DNA of 42,584 nt from Blastococcus sp. (GCA_025465355.1 JAODNN010000172.1:1-42584), one strand, 5' to 3'. Shown: positions 17,264-25,721, counted from the stretch's first letter. Made by a program: numbers and translations. The notes: generated from the sequence alone by a model not told the origin.

Positions 17264-17437
17264 CGCGCGGTCGCCGCTACGCAGGCCGGTACCGGAAAGC
17301 GTGTGGTGTCTACCACGAAAACCCCGTCTGACCCGTGCTTTACGGGCGTGATTTAGAGGGTTCCTACAAAGATCACGGGTGTGCTTTTTGCCGCCCGCCG
17401 ACGCGCGAGCACCTCGATCACTGGCACGGTGGACGAC
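17264..17437 (+). promoter_or_regulatory. fabD promoter region with candidate operator
   Basis: The region before fabD is locally A/T-richer than its surroundings, as expected for a promoter. A perfect inverted repeat GTGGT-N4-ACCAC lies at 17303-17316 and is a candidate site for the neighbouring PucR regulator. TTTACG near 17340 and TACAAA near 17364 are possible promoter elements, but neither pairing is convincing. Confidence 0.45.
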
Positions 17438-18640
17438 GTGCTGGCCGTTCTCGCCCCCGGACAGGGTGCCCAGAAGCCCGGGATGCTGAGCCCCTGGCTC
17501 GATCTCCCCGGAGCCGAGTCCTTCTTCCGCTGGGCCGGTGCGATCGCCGACGCCGACCTGCTGACCCTCGGCACCACCGGCGACGCCGAGGCGATCAGGG
17601 ACACCGCGGTCACCCAGCCCCTGGTCGTCGCGATGAGCCTCTTCGTGGCGCGTGAGCTCGGAGGCCTGCCGGGCCCCGTGGCGCACACCCCGCACGCCGG
17701 CCGGGACGTCGTCATCGCCGGGCACAGCGTGGGCGAGCTGACCGCGGCGGCGCTGGCGGGCGTGCTGTCCGTCGAGGCAGCCATCGCCTTGACCGCCGTC
17801 CGCGGGCGGGCCATGGCGGCAGCCTGCGACCGGACGCCGACCGGCATGTCCGCCGTCCTCGGCGGTGAGCCGGACGAGGTTCTCGCCGTGCTCGAGAGGC
17901 ACGGGCTGACCCCGGCCAACATGAACGGCGCGGGACAGATCGTCGCCGCCGGCTCGCTCGACGGGCTGGCCGCCCTCAAGGCCGACCCGCCGGCGAAGGC
18001 CCGGGTCATGCCACTGTCGGTGGCCGGCGCGTTCCACACCTCCTACATGGCCTCCGCCCGCGAGGAACTGGAGGGCCTGGTCGGTGGCCTGTCTCCCGCC
18101 GACCCGAGCCGCCTCCTGCTGTCCAACGCCGACGGAGCGGCCGTCGACAGCGGCGCCGAGGCGCTGTCGCGGCTGGTCAGCCAGGTCACCAGCCCCGTCC
18201 GCTTCGACGCGTGCCTGGACACGATGCGCGAGCTGGGCGTCACCGCCGTCGTCGAGCTGCCGCCGGCCGGCGCCCTGACGGGGCTGGCCAAGCGCGAGTG
18301 GAAGGGCGCCGACATCGAGTTGCTCTCACTCAGCAGCCCGGCCGACCTGGACCGCGCCCGCGAGCTGATCGACACCGAGCGCGGCCGCGCCGAAGCCCAG
18401 CACCTGCTCGACTGGCGGGTCGTCGTCGCCCCCGCCCGCGGCACGGTCAGCCCCGCCGAGGTCGCCGAAGGAACCCATCTCCCCGCCGGCACGCCGCTCG
18501 GCTGCATCCGCAGCCGGCGCGAGCAGGTCGACGTCTCGGCCGGGTATGCCGGGGTACTCGCCGAGTGGCTCGTGCACGAGGGCGACCTCGTCGACGCCGG
18601 TGACCCCATCGCCCGCCTGTACCCGGAGGTCAACGCGTGA
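17438..18640 (+). CDS. fabD: Malonyl-CoA:ACP transacylase with C-terminal biotinyl/lipoyl-like domain
   Basis: FabD moves malonate from CoA to ACP to supply fatty acid elongation. Ser97 in IAGHSVGELTAAALAG and His200 in GAFHTSYM are the catalytic pair, and LAPGQGAQKPGM opens the fold. The protein is 400 residues, about 90 longer than usual. The extra part (about 325-395) reads VVVAPARGTVSPAEVAEGTH and then YAGVLAEWLVHEGDLVDAGD, the beta-sandwich pattern of biotinyl/lipoyl domains. The position of the acceptor lysine holds Arg361, so it should not be biotinylated or lipoylated. I took the GTG at 17438 (GGTGGA four bases upstream); GTG at 17429 is possible. The stop overlaps fabH by four bases. 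Confidence 0.93.
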   Translation: MLAVLAPGQGAQKPGMLSPWLDLPGAESFFRWAGAIADADLLTLGTTGDAEAIRDTAVTQPLVVAMSLFVARELGGLPGPVAHTPHAGRDVVIAGHSVGELTAAALAGVLSVEAAIALTAVRGRAMAAACDRTPTGMSAVLGGEPDEVLAVLERHGLTPANMNGAGQIVAAGSLDGLAALKADPPAKARVMPLSVAGAFHTSYMASAREELEGLVGGLSPADPSRLLLSNADGAAVDSGAEALSRLVSQVTSPVRFDACLDTMRELGVTAVVELPPAGALTGLAKREWKGADIELLSLSSPADLDRARELIDTERGRAEAQHLLDWRVVVAPARGTVSPAEVAEGTHLPAGTPLGCIRSRREQVDVSAGYAGVLAEWLVHEGDLVDAGDPIARLYPEVNA

Positions 18641-19608
18641 CCAACCGCATCCAGCTTCCCCCCACCGCACCGGGCGCCCGGATCCTCGGACTCGGCTCCT
18701 ACCGACCCCGTCGGCGGGTGACCAACGACGACCTCGCGCAGACGATGGATACCAACGACGAGTGGATCCAGACCCGCGTCGGCATCGCCGAGCGCCGCTG
18801 GGCGTCCGATGACGAGACGCTGGTCGAGATGGCCGTTGCCGCCGGCGGGAAGGCCCTCGCGGCCAGCGGCCTGCCCCCCGAGGACATCGACCTCGTGGTG
18901 CTGGCCAGCGCCAGCTTGCGGGTGCCGATCCCGGGCATCGGCCCACAGGTCGCCTTCCGCCTCGGCATCCCCCGCCCCGGCGCCTTCGACCTCAACGCCG
19001 GCTGCGCCGGCTTCTGCTACGCCCTGGGGATGGCGTCCGACGCCATCCGCGCCGGCGACGCGCGCAACGTGCTGGTCGTGGGCGTGGAGCGGCTGACCGA
19101 CGTCACCGACCCGACCGACCGCAGTACCGCGGTGATCTTCGCCGACGGCGCGGGTGCCGCGGTGGTCGGGCCGTCCGACGAGCCGGGCATCGGCCCCGTC
19201 GCCTGGGGCAGCGACGGCGACCAGTTCACCGCGATCGAGATCGCCGCCGGCAGCTCGACCATGAGCATGGCCGGTCAGGCGGTGTACCGCTGGGCGACGA
19301 CGAAGCTCACCGAGACCCTCGTCGCGGCGATGGAGAAGGCGGGCGTGGGTCCGGCCGACATCGACGTCTTCGCCCCCCACCAGGCCAACCTCCGGATCGT
19401 CGAGTCGATGACCAAGCGGCTCGGGTTCTCCGACGACACGGTCGTGGCGCGCGACATCGTCCAGTCCGGCAACACGTCGGCGGCCTCCATCCCCCTGGCA
19501 CTGACCGCGCTGCTCGAGTCCGGTGAGGCGAAGTCCGGCGACCTCGCGCTGGTGCTCGGCTACGGCGCCGGGCTGACCTTCGCAGGCCAGGTGCTGGTCC
19601 TGCCATGA
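18637..19608 (+). CDS. fabH: Beta-ketoacyl-ACP synthase III
   Basis: FabH condenses an acyl-CoA with malonyl-ACP to start each fatty acid. The Cys-His-Asn triad is Cys123 (LNAGCAGFCYAL), His248 (FAPHQANLRI) and Asn279 (VQSGNTSAAS). The length, 323 residues, is normal, and the glycine loop GYGAGLTFA closes the C-terminus. The GTG start overlaps the fabD stop by four bases, so the two are coupled. Actinobacterial FabH enzymes often prefer branched short-chain starters, which would give iso/anteiso fatty acids; the sequence alone cannot show this. Mycobacteria lack a fabH here, so the operon is of the Streptomyces type. Confidence 0.96.
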   Translation: MTNRIQLPPTAPGARILGLGSYRPRRRVTNDDLAQTMDTNDEWIQTRVGIAERRWASDDETLVEMAVAAGGKALAASGLPPEDIDLVVLASASLRVPIPGIGPQVAFRLGIPRPGAFDLNAGCAGFCYALGMASDAIRAGDARNVLVVGVERLTDVTDPTDRSTAVIFADGAGAAVVGPSDEPGIGPVAWGSDGDQFTAIEIAAGSSTMSMAGQAVYRWATTKLTETLVAAMEKAGVGPADIDVFAPHQANLRIVESMTKRLGFSDDTVVARDIVQSGNTSAASIPLALTALLESGEAKSGDLALVLGYGAGLTFAGQVLVLP

Positions 19609-19630
19609 GCCGCCCCGCACCCCATGAACC

Positions 19631-19649
19631 CCGGGACACCCTGTCCCGG
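19631..19649 (+). other. Intra-operon hairpin before acpP
   Basis: A perfect eight-base stem CCGGGACA-CCC-TGTCCCGG lies 23 bases after fabH and 57 before acpP. It may be an RNA processing or stability element rather than a full terminator, because the operon continues. Confidence 0.55.
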
Positions 19650-19705
19650 CCGCCGGCGGGACCCCCGCCCGGTCGCAGAGCCCCCTTCGAGAGAGAGGAC
19701 CCCGC

Positions 19706-19948
19706 GTGAGCCGCGAGGACATCCAGACCGGTTTGGCCGAGATCCTGGAGGAGGTCGCCGGCGTCACGCCCGCCGACGCCACCCCGGAGAAGTCCTTCAC
19801 CGATGACCTCGACGTCGACTCGCTGTCGATGGTCGAGATCGCCACCGCCGTCGAGGACAAGTTCGGCGTCGCCATCCCCGACGACGAGCTCGGGAACATC
19901 AAGACCGTGGGCGACGCGATCAGCTTCATCGAGAAGAACCAGGGCTAA
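19706..19948 (+). CDS. acpP: Acyl carrier protein of fatty acid synthesis
   Basis: This 80-residue acidic protein carries the growing acyl chain on a phosphopantetheine arm attached to the Ser in DDLDVDSLSMVEI. The rest (DKFGVAIPDDELGNIKTVGD) is typical. The GTG start has GAGAGAGGA about 8-10 bases upstream. It lies between fabH and fabF, as in Streptomyces, and is flanked on both sides by stem-loops that are absent at the fabD/fabH junction. This may help raise the level of ACP, the most abundant component of the pathway. It is distinct from the carrier at 539-838, which has a dedicated ligase. Confidence 0.97.
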   Translation: MSREDIQTGLAEILEEVAGVTPADATPEKSFTDDLDVDSLSMVEIATAVEDKFGVAIPDDELGNIKTVGDAISFIEKNQG

Positions 19949-19956
19949 GTCCCGAT

Positions 19957-19987
19957 GGTCCGGCCGCCCCTCGTGGGCGGCCGGACC
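19957..19987 (+). other. Intra-operon hairpin after acpP, 13-bp perfect stem
   Basis: GGTCCGGCCGCCC, loop CTCGT, and the exact complement lie nine bases after the acpP stop and 53 before fabF. This is strong enough to be a partial terminator or a 3' end stabiliser for an acpP-specific mRNA. Confidence 0.65.
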
Positions 19988-20040
19988 CGGCTCCCCCCGA
20001 ACCCCCCGGCCACGCTGGCCGAAGTCCCAGGAGGAAGACC

Positions 20041-21282
20041 ATGAGCACGTCCGCCACCGACGTCGTCGTCACCGGGCTCGGCGCCACCACGCCCCTCGGC
20101 GCCGACGTCCCCAGCACCTGGGACGCGCTGCTCGCCGGCCGGTCGGGGGTCAGCCGGATCACCGACGACTGGATCAAGGATTTCCCTGCCCAGCTCGTCG
20201 CCCGCCTCGTGGCCGACCCCGCCGAGCAGATCGACCGGGTCCGCGCCCGCCGCCTGGACCGCAGCCAGCAGGTCGCGGTCATCGCCGCCGAGGAGGCCTG
20301 GCGCGAGTCCGGGGCCGCCGACGCCGGTGTCGTCCCGGAGCGGATCGCCGTCGTCTTCGGTACCGGCATCGGTGGCGCGCTCACCCTGCTCGGCCAGGAC
20401 GACATCCTGGAGGAGAAGGGTCCCAAGCGGGTCTCCCCCTTCACCATCCCCATGCTCATGCCCAACGGACCCGCCGCCGCGGTGGGCCTGGCGATCGGGG
20501 CCAAGGGCGGTGTCCACGCACCGGTCAGCGCCTGCGCCTCCGGCGCCGAGGCCATCCGCTGGGGCCTGGATCTGCTCCGCTTCGACCGCGCGGACGTCGT
20601 CCTCGTCGGCGGCACCGAGGCCTGCGTCCACCCGCTGCCGATGGCCGGCTTCGCGGCGATGCGGGCGATGTCGACCCGCAACGACGAGCCCGAGCGCGCC
20701 TCCCGCCCGTTCGACAAGGCCCGCGACGGCTTCGTCCTCGGTGAGGGCGCGGCGGCACTGGTGCTGGAGCGCGCCGACGCGGCCAAGGCCCGCGGCGCCC
20801 GGGTGCACGCCCGTCTCGCCGGCGCCGGTGGCACCGCAGACGGCTACGACCTCGTCGCCCCGCATCCCGAGGGCGAGGGTGCGGCGCGGGCCATCTCCGC
20901 CGCGCTCCGCGACGCCGGCCTCACCCCGAGCGACATCGGGCACGTCAACGCGCACGCCACGTCCACCCCCGTCGGAGACACCGCGGAGGCCGCGGCGATC
21001 CGCTCGTCCCTCGGCGAGCACGTGCTGGTCAGCGCCACGAAGAGCCAGACCGGCCACCTGCTGGGTGCCGCCGGGGCCCTCGAATCGGTGTTCACGGTCC
21101 TCGCCCTGCGCGAGCAGATCGTGCCCGCGACGGCCAACCTCGACGACCCCGACGACAACGCCGCCGTCCAGGCGCTCGACATCGTGCGTCACGAGCCCCG
21201 CCGTACCTCCTTCTCCGCCGCAGTCAACGACTCGTTCGGCTTCGGCGGCCACAACATCGCGCTGGTGTTCACCACGGCGTGA
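20041..21282 (+). CDS. fabF: Beta-ketoacyl-ACP synthase II
   Basis: FabF extends acyl-ACP by two carbons with malonyl-ACP. The Cys-His-His triad is Cys165 (PVSACASGAEAI), His305 (NAHATSTPVGD) and His339 (KSQTGHLLGAAG), and the C-terminal NDSFGFGGHNIALVF is canonical. At 413 residues it has normal length. The ATG has CAGGAGGAA upstream. Only one such enzyme is present here, in contrast to the kasA-kasB pair of mycobacteria. The next gene, a carboxyltransferase, follows after 91 bases that contain another hairpin. Confidence 0.97.
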   Translation: MSTSATDVVVTGLGATTPLGADVPSTWDALLAGRSGVSRITDDWIKDFPAQLVARLVADPAEQIDRVRARRLDRSQQVAVIAAEEAWRESGAADAGVVPERIAVVFGTGIGGALTLLGQDDILEEKGPKRVSPFTIPMLMPNGPAAAVGLAIGAKGGVHAPVSACASGAEAIRWGLDLLRFDRADVVLVGGTEACVHPLPMAGFAAMRAMSTRNDEPERASRPFDKARDGFVLGEGAAALVLERADAAKARGARVHARLAGAGGTADGYDLVAPHPEGEGAARAISAALRDAGLTPSDIGHVNAHATSTPVGDTAEAAAIRSSLGEHVLVSATKSQTGHLLGAAGALESVFTVLALREQIVPATANLDDPDDNAAVQALDIVRHEPRRTSFSAAVNDSFGFGGHNIALVFTTA

Positions 21283-21300
21283 AAGAGGACCCCGCTGCCC

Positions 21301-21326
21301 CCCGCCGCTCGCACGCTCGCGGCGGG
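21301..21326 (+). other. Intra-operon hairpin between fabF and accD
   Basis: CCCGCCGC and GCGGCGGG form an eight-base stem around a ten-base loop. It is the third stem-loop in the operon and may adjust downstream expression; it is weaker than the one after acpP. Confidence 0.45.
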
Positions 21327-21373
21327 CCCCTGCAGCGGCGCCGACGAGCCGGTCCCGCCAGCGAGGAGAGCCC

Positions 21374-22786
21374 GTGACCACAGCCCACGCCATACCGACC
21401 TTGCCTGCCACCGACCCCCGCGACCCGGAGGACCGGCTGCTCCGGTTCTTCGACGAAGGGTCGATGCGGCCGCTGATGGCCCGCGACTCCTCCGGCGTCC
21501 TGACCGCCCGGGGCACCGTCTCTGGGTCGCCGGTGATCGCCTACTGCACCGACGCGACGGTCATGGGCGGGGCGATGGGGGTCGACGGCTGCCGGCACAT
21601 CGTCGACGCCACCGACACGGCGCTGCGCGAGCGGGTGCCCATCGTGGCCATCTGGCACTCAGGCGGCGCGCGGCTGGCCGAGGGAGTCACGGCGCTGCAC
21701 GCCGTCGGCGAGGTGTTCGCCGCGATGGTGCGGTCCTCCGGGCGGATCCCGCAGATCTCGGTGGTGCTCGGGCCGGCCGCCGGTGGCGCCGCCTACGGCC
21801 CCGCGCTCACCGACCTCGTGATCATGGGTCCCGCGGGACGCGTCTTCGTCACCGGTCCCGACGTCGTCCGCTCCGTCACGGGCGAGAACGTCGACATGGA
21901 GAGCCTCGGCGGCCCGGACACGCACGGCCGGCGCAGCGGCGTCGTCCACGTGGTGACCGACTCCGAAGAAGCTGCCCTGGAGACCGCCCGGACGGCCGTG
22001 GATCTCCTGGCCGACCAGGGGACGTTCGCGCCGGCCGGGAACGAGCCGGACGTCGACCTCGGCGCGCTCCTCCCCGAGCAGACCAACCGGGCCTATGACG
22101 TGAAGCCCCTGATCGCGGCGGTGCTCGACGGTCCCGGCCTGGAACTGCACCCGCGGTTCGCGCCCAACATCGTCACCACGCTCGGCCGACTGTCCGGCCG
22201 GACCGTCGGTGTCATCGCCAACAACCCGCTCCGACTGGGTGGCTGCCTCGACTCGGCGTCGGCGGAGAAGGCGGCCCGCTTCGTCCGCATGTGCGACGCC
22301 TTCGGGGTGCCGCTCGTCGTGCTGGTCGACGTGCCCGGCTACCTGCCCGGCGTCGGCCAGGAGTGGGACGGCGTGGTCCGGCGCGGGGCCAAGCTTCTGC
22401 ACGCCTTCGCCGAGGCAGTCGTCCCGCGGGTGACGCTGGTGACCCGCAAGTCCTACGGCGGCGCCTACATCGCGATGAACGCGCGGTCCCTGGGCGCGAC
22501 GACCGTGTTCGCCTGGCCGGGCGCCGAGGTCGCCGTCATGGGGGCGAAGGCCGCCGTCGGCATCCTGCACCGCAAGAAGCTCGCCGCTGCGCCTCCGGGA
22601 GAGCGCGAGGCGCTGCATGCCCGGCTGGCCGAGGAGCACGAGCGGATCGCAGGCGGTGTGAACCGCGCGCTGGAGATCGGCGTCGTCGACGAGGTGGTGC
22701 AGCCGACCCAGACCAAGCGCCGGCTGGTCGCGGCCCTGGCCGACGCCCCTCCCGGACGCGGAGCACACGGCAACATCCCCCTCTGA
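21374..22786 (+). CDS. accD: Acyl-CoA carboxylase carboxyltransferase beta subunit (AccD6-like)
   Basis: This 470-residue protein has both halves of a crotonase-fold carboxyltransferase: IVAIWHSGGARLAEGV and VVLGPAAGGAAYGPALTDLV in the N-domain, LVDVPGYLPGVGQEWDGVVR and RKSYGGAYIAMNARSLGATT in the C-domain. Such subunits move carboxyl groups from biotin to acetyl- or propionyl-CoA, making malonyl- or methylmalonyl-CoA. The position after fabF mirrors accD6 of M. tuberculosis, so supplying malonyl-CoA is the likely role. It is a little short at the N-terminus compared with 510-530-residue AccD proteins. The GTG start has GAGGAGAG upstream. The biotin-carrying AccA subunit is not in the window. 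Two hairpins close the operon. Confidence 0.92.
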   Translation: MTTAHAIPTLPATDPRDPEDRLLRFFDEGSMRPLMARDSSGVLTARGTVSGSPVIAYCTDATVMGGAMGVDGCRHIVDATDTALRERVPIVAIWHSGGARLAEGVTALHAVGEVFAAMVRSSGRIPQISVVLGPAAGGAAYGPALTDLVIMGPAGRVFVTGPDVVRSVTGENVDMESLGGPDTHGRRSGVVHVVTDSEEAALETARTAVDLLADQGTFAPAGNEPDVDLGALLPEQTNRAYDVKPLIAAVLDGPGLELHPRFAPNIVTTLGRLSGRTVGVIANNPLRLGGCLDSASAEKAARFVRMCDAFGVPLVVLVDVPGYLPGVGQEWDGVVRRGAKLLHAFAEAVVPRVTLVTRKSYGGAYIAMNARSLGATTVFAWPGAEVAVMGAKAAVGILHRKKLAAAPPGEREALHARLAEEHERIAGGVNRALEIGVVDEVVQPTQTKRRLVAALADAPPGRGAHGNIPL

Positions 22787-22794
22787 CCCTCCCC

Positions 22795-22819
22795 CGATGA
22801 TCAGGTGACCTGGTCATCG
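22795..22819 (+). terminator. Terminator hairpin after accD
   Basis: CGATGATCAGGT and ACCTGGTCATCG pair with one G-T, nine bases after the accD stop. It forms a compact stem with a minimal loop and likely ends the fab operon. Confidence 0.65.
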
Positions 22820-22820
22820 G

Positions 22821-22856
22821 GCGTCCTGGCTCACGGTCGACGGTGAGCCAGGACGC
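22821..22856. terminator. Bidirectional terminator, 14-bp perfect stem
   Basis: GCGTCCTGGCTCAC and its exact complement flank an eight-base loop between accD and the convergent transporter gene. It can stop transcripts from either side. A further GTGAGCCAGG copy at 22863-22872 repeats part of the arm. Confidence 0.8.
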
Positions 22857-22898
22857 ACGACGGTGAGCCAGGCGGCGGGACGGCGGGACGGCGCGGCG

Positions 22899-23765
22899 TC
22901 AGAGATGTGCCGGCGCCGGGCCGGTCTGCAGGCGCGCCAGCCTGACCACGCCCACGGTCAGGAGAACCAGCCCCGCCAGCTGACCGGCGCGGGCCGCCCA
23001 GCCGCCTGCGAGCGTCTCTCCGTAGGCGACGGTGGCGAGGACGACCGCGACCACCGGCTCGAGCACGGTCATCGACGGCAACGATTCGATCAGCGTTCCG
23101 GCGCGATAGGCCAGCTGGGCAGTGGGGAACGCGACCGCGCCGACGACGATGAGGGCGGCCAGCGACGGGCTGTGCCACCAGGTGGTCAGCGGATGCGCGA
23201 CGACGTCCTTGAGCAGTAGCCCGGTGACCCCGAAGCCGGTGCCGGCCGCGACGCCGAGGACCAGCGCGCGGTGCGGCGCCCGCGGCCGACGGCTCCACCC
23301 CCACGCCGCCGCGGAGAGGAGCAGCGCACCCACCGTGACGGCGAGGAGCACCAGCGGCCGGCCCGTCGCCCGCCCCGCCGAGGGCCGGGCCGAGAGCAGG
23401 AAGACCGTCAGCCCGACGACGACGACACCCGCCGCCAGCCATTCCGGTTTCTCCGGCAGCCGTCGGTCGGGGTGGCCGCGATCGACCAGTGCGCCGAGGG
23501 CGAGGGAGAAGACCAGGCCGCTCGAGAGCACCGGCTGGACGAGGATCACCGGCCCGTTGCGCAATGCGTAGGCGTGCAGGACGACGCCGATCCCGGCCGC
23601 CGCCTGGCCGGCCAGCCAGGAGGGGTGGCGGAGCACACCGAGAACCAGCCGCAGCGCCCGCCGGCGCCCCGGAGGTGCCTCGACCGACGTGACGGCCCGG
23701 TGCTGCACCACCGTCGACGTCGCGAAGGAGAGCGCCGAGAGCAGCGCCAGCCCGACCGCGATCAT
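22899..23765 (-). CDS. DMT-superfamily membrane transporter
   Basis: This 288-residue protein has about ten transmembrane helices, beginning with MIAVGLALLSALSFATSTVV, and a two-fold internal pattern seen in EamA/DMT transporters. The motif RNGPVILVQPVLSSGLVFSL resembles the conserved helix-4 region. Members export metabolites, drugs or lipids, or flip lipid-linked sugars. The ATG overlaps the deacetylase stop by four bases (ATGA), so it is the last gene of a coupled trio with a glycosyltransferase and a polysaccharide deacetylase. That context suggests a role in the envelope, possibly in moving a glycolipid, but this is inference. Confidence 0.82.
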   Translation of the reverse strand: MIAVGLALLSALSFATSTVVQHRAVTSVEAPPGRRRALRLVLGVLRHPSWLAGQAAAGIGVVLHAYALRNGPVILVQPVLSSGLVFSLALGALVDRGHPDRRLPEKPEWLAAGVVVVGLTVFLLSARPSAGRATGRPLVLLAVTVGALLLSAAAWGWSRRPRAPHRALVLGVAAGTGFGVTGLLLKDVVAHPLTTWWHSPSLAALIVVGAVAFPTAQLAYRAGTLIESLPSMTVLEPVVAVVLATVAYGETLAGGWAARAGQLAGLVLLTVGVVRLARLQTGPAPAHL

Positions 23766-24490
23766 GGACGCCGGGCGAGGTGCGCGCCGAGCGGGCGGAC
23801 CACCAGGGCGCGCCGCTCGAGCTCGGCGGCCAGCAGTGGCAGAGCCGCGGCCGTCGCCACCCACGAACGGGGTGTGGCGGTGCAGTCGGAGTCGTGCAGC
23901 AGCAGCGTCGCGCCCGAGCGGAGGCCATCGAGCATGCGGTCACGGATCCGGTCGGGCGTCGTCCGCTCCCAGTCCCGGCCCCAGGCGGTCCAGAGCACCG
24001 GTGTCAGCTCGAGCCGGGCCGCGGCCCGGAGGGAGCCGGCGCTGAGCACCCCGTAGGGCGGCCGGAACCATCGCGGCCGCACCCCGGTGGTCGCGGTGAT
24101 CGTCGCGGTGGCCCGCTCCAGGTCGCGGCGGACCGAGCCCGGGGTCCGACCGAGGTGGTTGCGGTGCTGATCGCCGTGCACGCCGATCTCGTGCCCCGCG
24201 GCGACGACGGCGCGGGCGACGTCCGGATGCCGGCGGACCTGCGAGCCCAGCAGGAAGAACGTCGCCGTCCACCTCAGGTCAGCGAGCGCGGCCAGGACCG
24301 CCGGGGTGCCGTCCGGGTCGGGACCGTCATCGAAGGTGAGGGCCACCCCGCCCGGAGCGCCGCGCCCGGCCAGGCGCGGGAGCATGCGACGGAGCGGACC
24401 CCGGGCGGTGAGGCTGGGTGCGGCGTGCACCGCGGCGAGGCCGGCCAGCGGTGCGACGACTGCCAGACCCCGTGCGGTGCCGGGCCTCAC
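23762..24490 (-). CDS. Polysaccharide deacetylase (NodB domain)
   Basis: This 242-residue protein has the NodB carbohydrate-esterase 4 motifs: ALTFDDGPDPDGTP (catalytic Asp and metal Asp), HEIGVHGDQHRNH (metal His pair), RWFRPPYGVLS and the C-terminal LLLHDSD. A hydrophobic N-terminal stretch (about residues 8-27) can act as a signal or anchor, so it should work at the cell surface on peptidoglycan or another acetylated glycan. The GTG start overlaps the glycosyltransferase stop by four bases (GTGA). A longer upstream frame reads only Arg-rich nonsense through the glycosyltransferase gene and was dropped. Confidence 0.9.
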   Translation of the reverse strand: MRPGTARGLAVVAPLAGLAAVHAAPSLTARGPLRRMLPRLAGRGAPGGVALTFDDGPDPDGTPAVLAALADLRWTATFFLLGSQVRRHPDVARAVVAAGHEIGVHGDQHRNHLGRTPGSVRRDLERATATITATTGVRPRWFRPPYGVLSAGSLRAAARLELTPVLWTAWGRDWERTTPDRIRDRMLDGLRSGATLLLHDSDCTATPRSWVATAAALPLLAAELERRALVVRPLGAHLARRP

Positions 24491-25596
24491 GCCGCGACGC
24501 GCAGCACCGGCAAGAGGGCGAGCACGTCGTCGGCCGGGTCGCCGAGCACGGCGGGGTTGCGGCCGCGCCGCACCTGCTCGTGCAGCGCGGCGGCGAGTTC
24601 CTCGGCCGTCTTCGGCCACGGCGCCAGGCCGTACTGCTCGAGGACGGCGGCATTCGCCCGGCCGTGGCCGGGAATGGGGCGATAGGTGACCGCGGGCAGG
24701 CCCGCCACCAGCGACTCGGTGAACGACAGGCCGCCCGCGTTGTGCACCAGCACGTCGGCGACCTGGAGCAGCAGGTGGACGTCCGTGCGCCAACCGAGCG
24801 CGACCGCTCCCGGCACCGCGGCCAGCTCACGGCGCAGGCCCTCGTTCCGCCCGCACAACACCAGCGGCACCAGGCCGGCCCGCGCGACATCGACGACCGA
24901 CGGCAGCAGGTCACCGACACCGAGCGAGCCGCCGGCCAGGAGCGCGACCGGACGCTCGGCGGGGAGGCCCAGCTCGTGGCGCAGGCGGGCCACCTCGGCC
25001 GGGGGCACGGGCTCGGCGAACCGCCCGGGCACCAGCGGGCCGGACGCCGTCAGGGGAACGCCGTAGGCGGCCTCCCCCTGCTCGGCGGTCGCTCTGGTCA
25101 CGGTGAGGTGCCGGTCGACGGCCTCGTGCACCCAGCAACGGTGCGCCGCGGGGTCGGTCAGATAGGTCACCACCGGCACGCCGCATTCACCGCTGGCCCG
25201 CAGGTCGCCCAGCACCTGGCTGGCCAGCGGATAGGTGGACAGCACGAGGTCGTAGTCGCCGTCCGCGAGCCAGGCCCTGATCCGGTCGGCGCCCCGCGCG
25301 CAGAACGCGCGCGTGATCCGCCAGATCGGCCCCTCGTGCTCGATCCGGCTGAACAGCAGCTGGAAGGCCCCGGGCACGTGGTCGACGCTGGTCGTGTATC
25401 CCTCCCTGCAGAGCAGGGACAGCCAACGCGGCACGGTGTCCAGGAAGTCACGGACGTCGACGGCGACGTCCACGGCACGCAGCCGCTCGGCCAGCTCACG
25501 CGCGGCTCCGTCGTGCCCCGCGCCGACGCTCCCACTCACGATGAGGACGCGGCGGTCGTGCCCCACCGCCGGCTTCGGGGGGAGAAGAGCGGTCAC
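24487..25596 (-). CDS. MGDG-synthase-like glycosyltransferase
   Basis: This 369-residue protein resembles monogalactosyldiacylglycerol synthase/MurG (GT28) enzymes. The N-terminal RVLIVSGSVGAGHDGAAREL is the lipid-acceptor loop of that family, and the C-terminal HNAGGLSFTESLVAGLPAVT is the nucleotide-sugar site. It most likely adds a sugar from a UDP- or GDP-sugar to a membrane lipid. The GTG start is preceded by AGGAG seven bases upstream. It leads a coupled operon with a polysaccharide deacetylase and a DMT transporter, and it is divergent from a two-component system with a 125-base gap. The linkage suggests envelope-stress control. Confidence 0.87.
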   Translation of the reverse strand: MTALLPPKPAVGHDRRVLIVSGSVGAGHDGAARELAERLRAVDVAVDVRDFLDTVPRWLSLLCREGYTTSVDHVPGAFQLLFSRIEHEGPIWRITRAFCARGADRIRAWLADGDYDLVLSTYPLASQVLGDLRASGECGVPVVTYLTDPAAHRCWVHEAVDRHLTVTRATAEQGEAAYGVPLTASGPLVPGRFAEPVPPAEVARLRHELGLPAERPVALLAGGSLGVGDLLPSVVDVARAGLVPLVLCGRNEGLRRELAAVPGAVALGWRTDVHLLLQVADVLVHNAGGLSFTESLVAGLPAVTYRPIPGHGRANAAVLEQYGLAPWPKTAEELAAALHEQVRRGRNPAVLGDPADDVLALLPVLRVAA

Positions 25597-25721
25597 GCGA
25601 AGCTCCTGTCTGCTCGGGAGGGCCGGCCCCGGCCCTGCTCCACCGTGGCCCACGCCTGCCCATCGACCGGCAAGGTCAATGGAAACGTCGGGTAAATGTT
25701 CCGGGCGCCTACCCTTCGCGC

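Noticed and set aside
16034-18037. 667-codon minus-strand open frame opposite fasR and fabD
   Set aside because: It crosses two well-supported genes and has only low-complexity His/Gly/Arg sequence.
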